DNA from: a virus
Virus record (IMG/VR): IMGVR_UViG_3300020595_000009
Span: 1-64,000 of that record
Reading direction: 5' to 3' (one strand)
Length of the DNA stretch: 64,000 nucleotides
Every line of letters begins with the position of its first letter. The first letter of the stretch is position 1. Below the pieces are notes generated by a model, which saw nothing but the letters and a program-made list of their open reading frames with translations, did no database searches and was not told where the DNA came from. This document shows positions 1 to 7,985 of the stretch, in pieces. A program made the position numbers and the translations under genes.

Positions 1-493
1 CTATTGGCTTATACTCTTTCTTTTCATTGAGTGCTTCTTGACCACAAAGTTTCTTGACTAGGTTGTCTTCCACTAAAACACGGCTTTTGGTATTATCCAC
101 ACCTTGTAGAATACTGTGTATAGTGCCTAGATCTCTATAATTTGGAACAAAGTTGTTGTATACGCTTGTGCCTAGTTGCTTGTTTATAGCGTCAATAAGC
201 TTTGTTTGTGCGTTGAATGTTTGCTTTCGATCGGCCATCGCATACGAAAACTTACTTTCTTGGATTAGACGGTCGGCCAAGTGAGGCTCGGACATGTCTT
301 TTGTCTCTAAGAGCGTTCGGTAAAGATAAAGCTCTTTATAGAGCAAGGTGTCTTTCTTGAAGTGTTCTTTTACGATCTTGGTTATCTTGGCTGCTTTTTC
401 TTTATCATCTACAAGAGCCGCTTTTGTAAGCTCTCTAACTAATGCTTCATAAAGAAAAGCGGTATTTCTTTTCTTATTGTACTTGGTCATCAT
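1..493 (-). CDS. Unidentified phage protein, 3' part cut by the window edge
   Basis: An open frame runs from tandem ATG codons at 493 and 490 to the left edge with no stop, giving 164 visible residues. A GGAGAG ribosome site lies about six bases before the first ATG. It overlaps the last 20 bases of the portal gene, so the two are translationally coupled. The visible part is charged and looks helical, beginning MMTKYNKKRNTAFLYEALV. No catalytic motif is recognised. In T4 the genes after the portal encode the prohead protease and scaffold, so a head-assembly role is possible, but this is inference from position only. Confidence 0.75.
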   Translation of the reverse strand, partial: MMTKYNKKRNTAFLYEALVRELTKAALVDDKEKAAKITKIVKEHFKKDTLLYKELYLYRTLLETKDMSEPHLADRLIQESKFSYAMADRKQTFNAQTKLIDAINKQLGTSVYNNFVPNYRDLGTIHSILQGVDNTKSRVLVEDNLVKKLCGQEALNEKKEYKPI

Positions 494-2435
494 CTTTTCT
501 CTCCAGTGATTCTAAAAGATTGTCGATTTCTTTGGAATGTTCCTCAAAATCGCCCTCTACTGTATAACTAGTTTCTTTTTTCTCAACCATCCCCTCTAAG
601 GTTGGTTCTATATTCTCAAAAAGGTCCGAGGGTTTTGGAAGACCTAGTTTTGATCTTCTTGTGTTACCTGTTGCGAACTCTGGAACAGCCGTTGATTTCA
701 TTGCCATTCGGTTCTTCTTGATTCTTCCATCTTTCTTAGGCTTGTACATTTTGCCTTTTGACTTTGGAGTTGTTGTAACCAAGCGCCCGGCCTCATCTTT
801 GGTTATGTAAGGTTTATCGTCCCTTTTGCCCGGTGCGACTTTTAGAATGTCCTCTTCTGGTTCAGCAGCGTCAATATCCGGTGTTTCCTCTCCACCTAAA
901 TCAGGTGTTTCGGAGTCCGCTCCAAAAGCGCCTATGTCGCCGCCGCCAAGTGAGGTTTCTTCCTCATCGGAGGCTGCTGCAGCGTCAAGGTCAGAAGCGA
1001 ACTTTCGGTCAAAGTACATTTCACGCTGGTTGCGAAGGAATTCTTCTTGTGAGATGTTGAAAATGTGCTCGGCAATGTACCTCTTAGAGAAAAAGCCTTC
1101 AGTTGCGGATGAGGCAACCTCAAACTGTGTTTTCATTGTCTCTAGATCCTGAAGTTCGGCAATCCTAGACGGGTTATTGAGTTTGAGGTTGAAACCTGTA
1201 AGATCAGACTTTCTAAAGCCTAAAGTATAAAGGTGAACCATTCCAATCTTTGTAAGCTCGGAAATCAAGGCCTTTTGGAGGCGTTGGATGGTTCTGGCGA
1301 AACGAATGTCTTTCTGTGAGAGAGATGTTCGGTCTTCTGCGTTCTCACCGGCGACTAGATAAGCTTGTGGGATCTTGATGGCGGAAAATAGCTTTTCACG
1401 AAGGTATTTCACGTCTTCGATTTGTGAAGTGAACTGACCTCCTGCTAATGTCTCGATCTTTGTCCCTTGTTGGCCGCCTCGAACTGGAATGTAATAATCT
1501 TCCTCTACAGACATTGGGTTATAGCGAAGATCTGCTCTTCCGCTGTCTGCATCAACGATTTGGTTTCGTTTGAGGGTAGTCATAACCTCTTGCATGTATG
1601 TGCTTACGTCCTGTGGGGCTACAGCGCCAACATCAACATAAAACACTCGGCGTTCGGGCGCTCTTACGATACGATAGGACATCATTGCGTCTTCTACGAG
1701 CGTTAGTTGCCTCCAGATACGGCGAGACCCCTCAAGAACAGAGGTTCCATAGGGGTTGTACTTATTATTTCCTAAAATACGGAAGTGAGCTATCTGCCAG
1801 TCCTCAAAAGTCAAGCCACCGGAGTTCCACTGAAACTGTAGATAGTTTGGGTTGTTTTCATCTTGTCCTTCTAGCCTTTCTAGTTCGCTGAGGGGCATAG
1901 AAACAACATTTTGGATGCCTAGTTTTTCATCAACGTCCAAATAAAGGAAAAAGTCTCCATACTTACAAAGAGTTCTTGCCCATCCGTAAAGGTTGAGGTC
2001 TACATTGAGAACATCGTAAAACAAGATCTGTAATGCCGTCTTGATTTCTTGGTTTGGACAGTCAATCGTAAGCATTTTACGAATGTCTGTTGAGGTAGTC
2101 ATCTCATCGGCATAAATATCAAGCGCAGAGTTTAGTTCTGGCATGTACTCCATCTGATCGAAGTCAATATATCGATCGTTCCGGTTCTGATTGAGCATAA
2201 AGTCGCCGTAAAACGAGTAGTTCTTCTCGTAATCGGCTTTTTTGAACTCTTTTCCTGATGCGGAGGTCCAATTAAACTTATCAAGTTCCTTTCGGCGGTA
2301 TTTTCTTGCCTGCTCGTGTCGATAGTTGACGATTGGGCCTGAGAAAAGCCGTGTAAGCGCCTTGTAAAGCGGGTTGTCCGGGTTTCTTGTGTTCTCTGAA
2401 CTTCTTTTAGGTATGATTGTTTTTTTATATGCCAT
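474..2435 (-). CDS. Portal protein (T4 gp20-like)
   Basis: This 653-residue protein is probably the dodecameric portal through which DNA enters and leaves the capsid and to which the neck attaches. Its length and general layout suit T4-type portals (T4 gp20 is about 520 residues). It has a basic N-terminal region, a central mixed alpha/beta body (roughly residues 80-450) and a long acidic, low-complexity tail from about residue 480 rich in D, E and G. The tail adds about 130 residues to the T4 form. The gene follows the large terminase by three bases, the usual packaging pair. A short AAGGG ribosome site precedes the ATG. The call rests on recognition of the family pattern plus context. Confidence 0.88.
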   Translation of the reverse strand: MAYKKTIIPKRSSENTRNPDNPLYKALTRLFSGPIVNYRHEQARKYRRKELDKFNWTSASGKEFKKADYEKNYSFYGDFMLNQNRNDRYIDFDQMEYMPELNSALDIYADEMTTSTDIRKMLTIDCPNQEIKTALQILFYDVLNVDLNLYGWARTLCKYGDFFLYLDVDEKLGIQNVVSMPLSELERLEGQDENNPNYLQFQWNSGGLTFEDWQIAHFRILGNNKYNPYGTSVLEGSRRIWRQLTLVEDAMMSYRIVRAPERRVFYVDVGAVAPQDVSTYMQEVMTTLKRNQIVDADSGRADLRYNPMSVEEDYYIPVRGGQQGTKIETLAGGQFTSQIEDVKYLREKLFSAIKIPQAYLVAGENAEDRTSLSQKDIRFARTIQRLQKALISELTKIGMVHLYTLGFRKSDLTGFNLKLNNPSRIAELQDLETMKTQFEVASSATEGFFSKRYIAEHIFNISQEEFLRNQREMYFDRKFASDLDAAAASDEEETSLGGGDIGAFGADSETPDLGGEETPDIDAAEPEEDILKVAPGKRDDKPYITKDEAGRLVTTTPKSKGKMYKPKKDGRIKKNRMAMKSTAVPEFATGNTRRSKLGLPKPSDLFENIEPTLEGMVEKKETSYTVEGDFEEHSKEIDNLLESLERKDDDQVQ

Positions 2436-2438
2436 TTT

Positions 2439-4010
2439 TTAGCCCTTGTATAGCCAAGAATATTGTTGCTGTTGTTTTTTTGCTTCGCTTGCCTGTCCTG
2501 ATTTCATAACTGGTAAGTGGCCAATCATTCCAGGGATAGTTGTATTTAGTTCTCTTTTATCTGTAAAGAATGCGTTCATCATTTTTTCTGATTTTTCTCG
2601 GTCATAAGCGCTTTCTTCGTATACGGCGTCTCTAATCCAGCAAGCGATCGCAAAAGACATTACCAAGTCATCGTGCTTTGATCTCATTGCTTGAGGTCGG
2701 CCATTTTTCCAGATGAAAGTTTTAAATTCTCCAAATAATCTTTTAGACCTTGTTATAACTAGTTGGTTGCGAATCATTTCTTCCATTTTGGCGATGATTA
2801 ATGGCCTTGTCTTAGAAGAAGTGGTAAAGCCGGGTGTTGCGCCGGTAATGTTTTCTGCTATTAAAGGATCAATAAACTCATCTCCCTTAGAATAGTATAA
2901 GTTATTATACCTTAGATCTTTCAACTTGTCAATAAGCATAAACCCAATATTATTACTTTCTACAACAACCAAACACGTGCCGTATCTTGTTGCGGCCTGA
3001 TGTACCATGTTGGCGTACATATCTATGGCGACTTTTCCTTGGTATTCCGCAACTATTTCATTTGTGGTAATGTTCCAAACGTGAAAAGCAGAATAGTCTT
3101 CACCGTCACCCCTAGCAACGTCAACAGCCATAAAGTATTTTGATGCGGGATCGTATTCTTGCCAAATCCAAAGGTTTCTATCAAAGCCGTCTCTGTATAG
3201 GGGTTCTTGGGCTTGCTCAAATACCCATTCTAAGTATTCGGCATCAATAACAGTCTCGCCTGAAGATAGGAAGGAACATTCTAGCTCCTGTGCTATCTCC
3301 TTTTTGGTCATGTTTCTTGTTTCTTTTTTAAACCATTCTTCATCACGATCAGGGTGAAGGTGCCAAGGCAAGCTAGTTGGATGGAAATCGTTTAGACCAG
3401 CATCAGCGTCGGAATACATACGGTAAAACCAGTTACCAATCCCGTTTGGTGTTGACAAGGCAATACAACGACCGCCGGTTGATAGTGTTGGATACAAACC
3501 TTTCCAAAGATCGTCCAAGCCATCAACGTGAGCAGCCTCATCTACCACTAGGAGTGATAGTGCTTCTGAACGGCCGGCATCTCCTGACGTTGAAGAAGCC
3601 TTTATCTGTGAGCCGTTTGTTAACTCAAATGAGTTTCTGTTGTCTATTGATATATCAGCTATTTGCAACCAAGGTGGTAAGTTCTTTATCATGAACTTAA
3701 CTTTCTTAACCAGGTTGCCGGCTGTTGAGAGTTTGGTCGCAACAACAAGAATGTTCTTTTCCCTGTGGAAGAGAATAAGCCACGCAGAGTATGCTGCGGT
3801 TATTGTTGAGATGCCAAGCTGACGTCCTTTTAAGATTATGTTGAAGCGGTAAGCGTTATAATCCTGAAGAAGGTCTTTCTGGAAGGGGTAGGTCCTAAAT
3901 GGTATAGGGCCTTGTTCGGGGTGAGAGATGCGAACATAGTTCTCAATAAAGTAATTGGGATCTTTGCCGCACCTAACAATCTCTTTTATTACCTGCTCTT
4001 TATTAAGCAC
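2439..4010 (-). CDS. Large terminase subunit (packaging ATPase and nuclease, T4 gp17-like)
   Basis: This 523-residue protein cuts concatemeric DNA and pumps it into the prohead. The ATPase half shows a P-loop-like KGRQLGIST at residues 61-69 and a Walker B LLVVDEAA at 153-160. The nuclease half has the RNase H-fold acidic set: D297 in FMAVDVARGD, E351 in VVVESNN and D447/D448 in KHDDLV. The canonical P-loop lysine before S/T is isoleucine here, while K61 at the start of the motif may take over, as in the deviant P-loops known in some terminases. The start codon is GTG. No small terminase was recognised nearby; the 163-residue gene just upstream is one candidate by position only. Confidence 0.95.
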   Translation of the reverse strand: MLNKEQVIKEIVRCGKDPNYFIENYVRISHPEQGPIPFRTYPFQKDLLQDYNAYRFNIILKGRQLGISTITAAYSAWLILFHREKNILVVATKLSTAGNLVKKVKFMIKNLPPWLQIADISIDNRNSFELTNGSQIKASSTSGDAGRSEALSLLVVDEAAHVDGLDDLWKGLYPTLSTGGRCIALSTPNGIGNWFYRMYSDADAGLNDFHPTSLPWHLHPDRDEEWFKKETRNMTKKEIAQELECSFLSSGETVIDAEYLEWVFEQAQEPLYRDGFDRNLWIWQEYDPASKYFMAVDVARGDGEDYSAFHVWNITTNEIVAEYQGKVAIDMYANMVHQAATRYGTCLVVVESNNIGFMLIDKLKDLRYNNLYYSKGDEFIDPLIAENITGATPGFTTSSKTRPLIIAKMEEMIRNQLVITRSKRLFGEFKTFIWKNGRPQAMRSKHDDLVMSFAIACWIRDAVYEESAYDREKSEKMMNAFFTDKRELNTTIPGMIGHLPVMKSGQASEAKKQQQQYSWLYKG

Positions 4011-4015
4011 ACTAG

Positions 4016-4507
4016 TTATAGATTCCTAGCGCCCTTAGCGAAGCGTCGGTAAGTCTCCATCAACTTGTCTTGTGCTGGAATGGGAGGGTTCTCATCTATT
4101 CCTTTCATTCCGTTAATTTTGTACTTCTTGATCGCATTCGCAAAAACTCGCACATTTGACGTTGACTGAACAAGTACATCAACTTCGCCGTCTGCGCCAA
4201 GACTAACACGCTTTCCAAGTATCTGGCTAGCTCGATTGGTTAGGTATTTGGCGATGTCGGCCATAACTCTTTCCATTTCTTCCTCAAACCCGCCACCATA
4301 AACTTCTTTAAGCTTGATGTCTGTTTGATAAGTGATTGTAAGAATGTCGCCGGCAGTCCGAACAGTGAATCCGTCCATGTGGCGGCTATCTTTGATGGGA
4401 TCACCTTCTTCACGGCGAAGACCAATCTTGAGTGGGTCGCCGTTGGCGTCGGTGCCGCCATCATAAGCTAGGGCGGCGGCTTGTGCTAGTGCTTGGACTG
4501 GTGTCAT
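4016..4507 (-). CDS. Unidentified 163-residue phage protein upstream of terminase
   Basis: The gene lies five bases upstream of the large terminase. It begins MTPVQALAQAAALAYDGG and has a mixed alpha/beta composition, with a helical middle (about residues 65-100) and a basic C-terminal end. It has no signal peptide, membrane segment or catalytic motif I can name. Position just before the terminase suggests packaging, small-terminase or head-completion work, but nothing in the sequence proves this. Codon use looks like its neighbours. Confidence 0.8.
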   Translation of the reverse strand: MTPVQALAQAAALAYDGGTDANGDPLKIGLRREEGDPIKDSRHMDGFTVRTAGDILTITYQTDIKLKEVYGGGFEEEMERVMADIAKYLTNRASQILGKRVSLGADGEVDVLVQSTSNVRVFANAIKKYKINGMKGIDENPPIPAQDKLMETYRRFAKGARNL

Positions 4508-4510
4508 TTG

Positions 4511-5071
4511 TTATTCTCCCGGAGTGTGCTTGTATTGAGCAATCTTATTTGCTAGCTGCTCAATGAAATCATCGTCAGCAAGAAGAGGCTCTTGGATCTT
4601 GGCTATCATGCCACTGTCCATTGTTTTTATTACATCAACTACTGCACGTGCAATGTTTTTCTCTGTGGCGATGCGATTATCATTTGCCCAGCCCATAACA
4701 CGCTCAAAGTCTTTCTCAGATGCGCTCTCAATCTCTTTTTCTGTGGCAATGTCATTATCATTTGCCCACTTCATAACACGCTCAAAGTCTTTCTGGGATG
4801 ATTTTGTGTCCATCTTGGCAGCGTCGGATGAGGCATCTGCAATCGCAGCGCTATAAGCTTTCTTTTGGCCTTTGTTGAGACCGGCAGCTGAATCCATTGC
4901 GTCAATCTCGCCAGCACGAACATCTAGATCATCCGCTCCACTTGGACCTCTTCGGGGTCTTCGGGTTGAGGCTTTCTTACCACGGCCAAAAAGACCTCCA
5001 AGGGTTGCCTCGTCTAGGTCGGCTATTTCTTCCTTGATTATCTCAACTAGTTTTTCTTTTGTGATTCTCAT
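4511..5071 (-). CDS. Phage protein with 26-residue tandem repeat and MRITKEKL-type N-terminus
   Basis: The best start is the ATG at 5071, preceded by GGAGA, giving 186 residues; the frame is open further upstream but would overlap the previous gene more. The N-terminus MRITKEKLVEIIKEEI resembles a short helical leader seen on many otherwise unrelated proteins of marine T4-like phages. A basic stretch with GRGKKASTRRPRRG follows. Residues about 94-145 carry two copies of a 26-residue unit (KDFERVM.WANDN.IATEK). The C-terminus is acidic and helical. Function is unknown; the repeats could be a small helical binding module. Confidence 0.75.
   Translation of the reverse strand: MRITKEKLVEIIKEEIADLDEATLGGLFGRGKKASTRRPRRGPSGADDLDVRAGEIDAMDSAAGLNKGQKKAYSAAIADASSDAAKMDTKSSQKDFERVMKWANDNDIATEKEIESASEKDFERVMGWANDNRIATEKNIARAVVDVIKTMDSGMIAKIQEPLLADDDFIEQLANKIAQYKHTPGE
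4637..4792 (-). repeat. Two tandem 78-bp units coding a 26-residue repeat
   Basis: A block beginning with codons for KDFERVM recurs exactly 78 bases later in frame; the 23-base block on the plus strand starts at 4694 and 4772. The units share the core KDFERVM-WANDN-IATEK with a few substitutions, so this is a fairly recent in-frame duplication inside the 186-residue protein. Confidence 0.85.
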
Positions 5072-5450
5072 CTGGTCTCCATCCTTCTTTCCACCTTTCT
5101 TCTCTTCCTTCAATCCACTGAATGTAACATTTGAAACAAGAATCCCATTTGGTTTTACAAGTTTCGTCTCTCAGGGTCTTGATCTGTGAAGAGCAAGTGG
5201 GACATTTAGTTTTACTTTCTTTACTAAGTAGTCTCTTCGTAATAAAAAATCCTTTTTGTTCTTCTAAAGTCTCGGAGTCATTAGATTGGATTTTTTGAGC
5301 CAACTCTTTTCGCTGCTCTTTATAATCTTTTTCTTTTTCCTCGTCCCATCCGCTTTGAGGTGTCTTGATTGTCTCTTCACCCCATCGCTCTTTGATTGCT
5401 TTTTCTAGTTTTGCTATTTCGTTTAGTTTTTTTTCATCAAGTGGGAGCAT
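5043..5450 (-). CDS. Small zinc-ribbon-like protein
   Basis: The frame opens at a TTG at 5471, but the ATG at 5450 is a better start because AAAGG sits about eight bases before it; this gives 135 residues and a 14-base overlap with the Nudix gene. The N-terminal two thirds is a charged, coiled-coil-like helix rich in K and E. Residues about 82-107 hold CPTC and a later CFKC pair, a likely four-cysteine zinc ribbon. It may bind nucleic acid or protein, but I cannot assign a function. Confidence 0.7.
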   Translation of the reverse strand: MLPLDEKKLNEIAKLEKAIKERWGEETIKTPQSGWDEEKEKDYKEQRKELAQKIQSNDSETLEEQKGFFITKRLLSKESKTKCPTCSSQIKTLRDETCKTKWDSCFKCYIQWIEGREERWKEGWRPDENHKRKTS

Positions 5451-5871
5451 TGTATACCTTTTGTTTAGCAATAAATACGATTTCTTTTAAGTTTGGTGTT
5501 GTTTCCATACTATCTAGATCTTTTATAGAACACCATTTATAATCTGTGTGCTCTTTTCCGTCTAAATGGATCTTACCTGAAAACTTGTTTGTTGTAAAGA
5601 AATAAACTCTATTCTTTTTTATAACGTTAGTATCAATAAGATCTTTTGGGTCTATTATCAGGTTTGATTCTTCTTTTACTTCTCGGCAAGCTCCATCTTT
5701 TATGTCTTCGCCAACGTGAATGTGGCCGCCAACTGAGCACCACGCTCCCGGCATCCAAGGATCGTTGGGACCTCTTTTCAGCGAAAGGAAATGATCTTTG
5801 TCCTTGAAAATAATAACGTGACCTGAGAACTTAGAGTCTTTTTTCATTTTATTTATTTTGATCTTGATCAT
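5437..5871 (-). CDS. Nudix hydrolase
   Basis: This 144-residue protein carries a clear Nudix box at residues 49-71: G, five residues, E, seven residues, then REVKEES, with asparagine at the usual second glycine. The box binds divalent metal for hydrolysis of a nucleoside diphosphate linked to another group. The PGAWCSVGGH lead-in and the REVKEE helix are typical. The start overlaps the stop of the nucleotidyltransferase gene as ATGA, so both are coupled. The substrate cannot be read from sequence; clean-up of damaged nucleotides or nucleotide sugars are both possible. Confidence 0.9.
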   Translation of the reverse strand: MIKIKINKMKKDSKFSGHVIIFKDKDHFLSLKRGPNDPWMPGAWCSVGGHIHVGEDIKDGACREVKEESNLIIDPKDLIDTNVIKKNRVYFFTTNKFSGKIHLDGKEHTDYKWCSIKDLDSMETTPNLKEIVFIAKQKVYNAPT

Positions 5872-6701
5872 TGGGACAAGGACATCATTAGGTCATAGGA
5901 GTCAGATCTATACTGAGCTAATTGATCAATGTATCCTTGTTTGCGAAGAATCTTGAAAGCAATGTTTTCTGGTGAGTAAGCGCCCTCTCGTTGAAGGCCG
6001 GCTTTTCTCATTCTTTTGAGTTTTGCGAAGATGCGGATGGCTTGTCGTTTTGCCTCAACAAACTTTTCTTGGCTCATCAACTCTCGGACCAAACCTATTT
6101 GATGCATAATCAAGTGCGCTTTCTTCATCGCAGAATCATAATCAAAGTCTCGGTCTTCTTTTCTTGGCTTTTTGATCCACTGATCTTTGGCTATTGAGTA
6201 TACAGGGCGGTCTTCATCGTCGTATACTTCATTGACGTCCTCAATGTAGATCTCAACTTCGTGGCCAAAGATGGTTATGTTATGTTGCTCATTCCACACC
6301 AATCTACGAGAATTAAAAAGATCACGAACCAAGTCAATGTCTTGATTAACTTTGGAAAAATCGACCACAATGTGTAAGTCAACATCAGAATCAGGATGAT
6401 AGTTGTACCCGGCCAGTGAACCAGTGAAGTAAATGTCTTCCACAGCGTCTGGGTCAATGTTGTGATCTCGAAGGAATGCATTTGCTATTCTTTTTAGTTT
6501 AAGTTTGACTTCTAGTTTTAGGTGGCCGTCTTCATTCCAAACCTTGGATGATAAGCCGTCGTGTTGTTTGAAGGTTTCTTTGGACAAGACTGCCTTTCTT
6601 ATTTCTTCTTTTTGTAGAGAGCGTTTATTTTTCTGTTCTTGCTGCAAAGCGCTTCTTTCTTTTTCTGCAGACTCAAATATTTTCCAAAACTGCTGAAACA
6701 T
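5868..6701 (-). CDS. Nucleotidyltransferase-fold protein
   Basis: In this 277-residue protein residues 94-108 show the polymerase-beta/MNT-type nucleotidyltransferase signature: GS followed by a DVD pair (GSLAGYNYHPDSDVDLH). A third acidic site may lie in EVEIYIEDV at about 150-158. The N-terminal 50 residues form a charged helix and the C-terminal 100 residues a helical, basic domain. Such enzymes move a nucleoside monophosphate to RNA, protein or a small molecule; the target here is unknown. It is coupled to the following Nudix gene. Confidence 0.82.
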   Translation of the reverse strand: MFQQFWKIFESAEKERSALQQEQKNKRSLQKEEIRKAVLSKETFKQHDGLSSKVWNEDGHLKLEVKLKLKRIANAFLRDHNIDPDAVEDIYFTGSLAGYNYHPDSDVDLHIVVDFSKVNQDIDLVRDLFNSRRLVWNEQHNITIFGHEVEIYIEDVNEVYDDEDRPVYSIAKDQWIKKPRKEDRDFDYDSAMKKAHLIMHQIGLVRELMSQEKFVEAKRQAIRIFAKLKRMRKAGLQREGAYSPENIAFKILRKQGYIDQLAQYRSDSYDLMMSLSQ

Positions 6702-6704
6702 TTA

Positions 6705-6890
6705 CTATCCTCTCTTTGCCTTGTTTATTTCTATGGCGGCAAGTTGTTTTTTGGCTGCTTTCTTGGTTTTGTGTGTTCCAAGACGATCGCCGCCTTTTTT
6801 TGGATAAACAACATACTCATCATCAACTTTTTTTATTGTTTCATCAACAAGTTTTTTAGTTATTTCTTCTATAATGTCTTTGATACTCAT
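6705..6890 (-). CDS. Small basic protein with KKGGDRLGTHKTKKAA tail
   Basis: A 61-residue protein overlapping the upstream gene by ATGA. The N-terminal half is an amphipathic helix, then YVVYPKKGGDRLGTHKTKKAA followed by a short helix ending AIEINKAKRG. This C-terminal pattern (strand, glycine turn, basic KTKKKA helix) recurs at the ends of unrelated small phage proteins and may be a compact nucleic-acid or protein binding motif. That family statement is from memory of phage annotations; the function is unknown. Confidence 0.75.
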   Translation of the reverse strand: MSIKDIIEEITKKLVDETIKKVDDEYVVYPKKGGDRLGTHKTKKAAKKQLAAIEINKAKRG

Positions 6891-7732
6891 CTTCTTCTCC
6901 TGAAAGGCCGATACGTAATAGTCAAGCCGCCAATAACAGATTGGTTTGTTATATCATAAGTAGTATTCACACTATAATCAAGTGTTCTTGTCTCTAAGTG
7001 AAGGGCTGGGCCAACTGCAAAAGTGCCTAAGCCGGCGTCTACAGCAATGCCCACTCCAAACCTTTCATACCAACGCTCTCTTAGACGTCTGCTATTCACG
7101 ATAAGCTCGCCTATCTCTATTTCCAACCGGTTTGTTTGTTCGGCTGCTATAGCGCTCCATCCCCCATCTGGTCCTTGATTTAGCGCTAAGTCTAATACAA
7201 AAGGACTAAGTTGAGATAAGGATAGTTCTGCGTGCGGAGGGTTGCTTTCCGTAAAACCCAAAACTCTATAACCTGAGTTTTCTAAGTCAAAGTCGACTCT
7301 TAGGTTTGGTATACCCTCAGTTTCTTCTGTTATTGTTGTGTTTGTTGTTTCTTCATCACAACGATACTCTATAACAGTTGTAGTCGCAGTAGAGTCTTCA
7401 TCATTGCTGGTAAACTCAATCTTTTCTCTTAGTGTAGCATTTACTTGAGTTAGAAAAACTAACTTTCCTTCTAATTCCTTGGCTGCGTCGTCAAGTCTGG
7501 TATTTTCCCCTAGAAGGTTGGCTATTTGTCTTTCTTTAAAGGATAGATCTTGTGCTAATCTAAACTCTACACCTTCCAAGATCTCGATTGATCCTTGGGC
7601 GGCAGCAAGGTTATTTTGTAGTTCGTTGATAAGGCTCTGGTTTTGCTTCTTGTTGAAGATTGAGCCAGCGGCCACCCCAAAGACGATCAAAAGAAGGGCA
7701 ACTAAAAATATATCCTTAATGCCAAAGTCCAT
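6887..7732 (-). CDS. Membrane-anchored coiled-coil protein, possible spanin
   Basis: This 281-residue protein starts with a single membrane segment at residues about 8-26 (IFLVALLLIVFGVAAGSIF). A long coiled coil follows at about 30-110, rich in L, E, Q and N. The C-terminal half (about 145-281) alternates short strands with glycines and ends with a basic RRRR. One membrane anchor plus periplasmic coiled coil is the layout of inner-membrane spanins, and it sits directly after a holin-like gene, which supports a lysis role. No lipobox is visible, so a second spanin is not identified here. Alternative: a phage membrane scaffold of another kind. Confidence 0.6.
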   Translation of the reverse strand: MDFGIKDIFLVALLLIVFGVAAGSIFNKKQNQSLINELQNNLAAAQGSIEILEGVEFRLAQDLSFKERQIANLLGENTRLDDAAKELEGKLVFLTQVNATLREKIEFTSNDEDSTATTTVIEYRCDEETTNTTITEETEGIPNLRVDFDLENSGYRVLGFTESNPPHAELSLSQLSPFVLDLALNQGPDGGWSAIAAEQTNRLEIEIGELIVNSRRLRERWYERFGVGIAVDAGLGTFAVGPALHLETRTLDYSVNTTYDITNQSVIGGLTITYRPFRRRR

Positions 7733-7735
7733 TTA

Positions 7736-7954
7736 TTATGAGCGAAGTTTTGCTACCGCATCAACAGCAGCTTGTGAGCCGATAAAGATGGCAGTGATCG
7801 TAACCCAGTCTGCAGATGTAAGATCGGCAAAAGCTAAAAGCCCGGTTGCTGTGATCCAAGCAAGAAACTTTCTGCTTATAGCTTTTTCTACAACTCTGTC
7901 TAGAAATCCCTTTTCAGTATCAACTGTTATACAGCTACAATTTTTACATGCCAT
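7736..7954 (-). CDS. Small two-helix membrane protein, holin-like
   Basis: This 72-residue protein has two likely membrane helices (about residues 28-44 and 48-65, ITAIFIGSQAAVDAVA at the end) separated by a short polar turn. That matches small holin-type proteins that open the inner membrane at lysis. The N-terminus is odd for a holin: MACKNCSC has three cysteines in seven residues and could bind a metal or be oxidised. AAAGGAG lies eight bases before the ATG. Its neighbour is a possible spanin; no endolysin is found next to it. The call rests on topology and context. Confidence 0.55.
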   Translation of the reverse strand: MACKNCSCITVDTEKGFLDRVVEKAISRKFLAWITATGLLAFADLTSADWVTITAIFIGSQAAVDAVAKLRS

Positions 7955-7970
7955 TACTATTTCTCCTTTG

Positions 7971-7985
7971 TTACTATAAATAGTT
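7971..7985 (-). promoter_or_regulatory. 15-base near-palindromic element, copy 1
   Basis: On the minus strand this reads AACTATTTATAGTAA, with inverted arms ACTAT and ATAGT around TT. It ends 16 bases before the ATG at 7954 and is followed by an AAAGGAG ribosome site. An identical 15-mer at the same distance lies before the gene starting at 15720. It could be an operator, a translation-control site or part of a late promoter; its closeness to the ribosome site makes an ordinary -10 box less likely. Confidence 0.45.

Noticed and set aside
826-1152. Plus-strand frames inside the portal gene and similar frames elsewhere (such as 7479-7979, 22125-22532, 27342-27737)
   Set aside because: All lie opposite well-supported minus-strand genes and have low-complexity products with no recognised domain. 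No gene on the plus strand could be supported.
5451-5471. TTG start at 5471 for the zinc-ribbon-like gene
   Set aside because: The ATG at 5450 has a ribosome site and less overlap with the Nudix gene.
7973-7982. T4-type late promoter TATAAATA on the plus strand (also at 15741 and 31858)
   Set aside because: The match is exact, but it points to the plus direction where no gene exists; it is the other strand of the near-palindromic element and is better treated as that.
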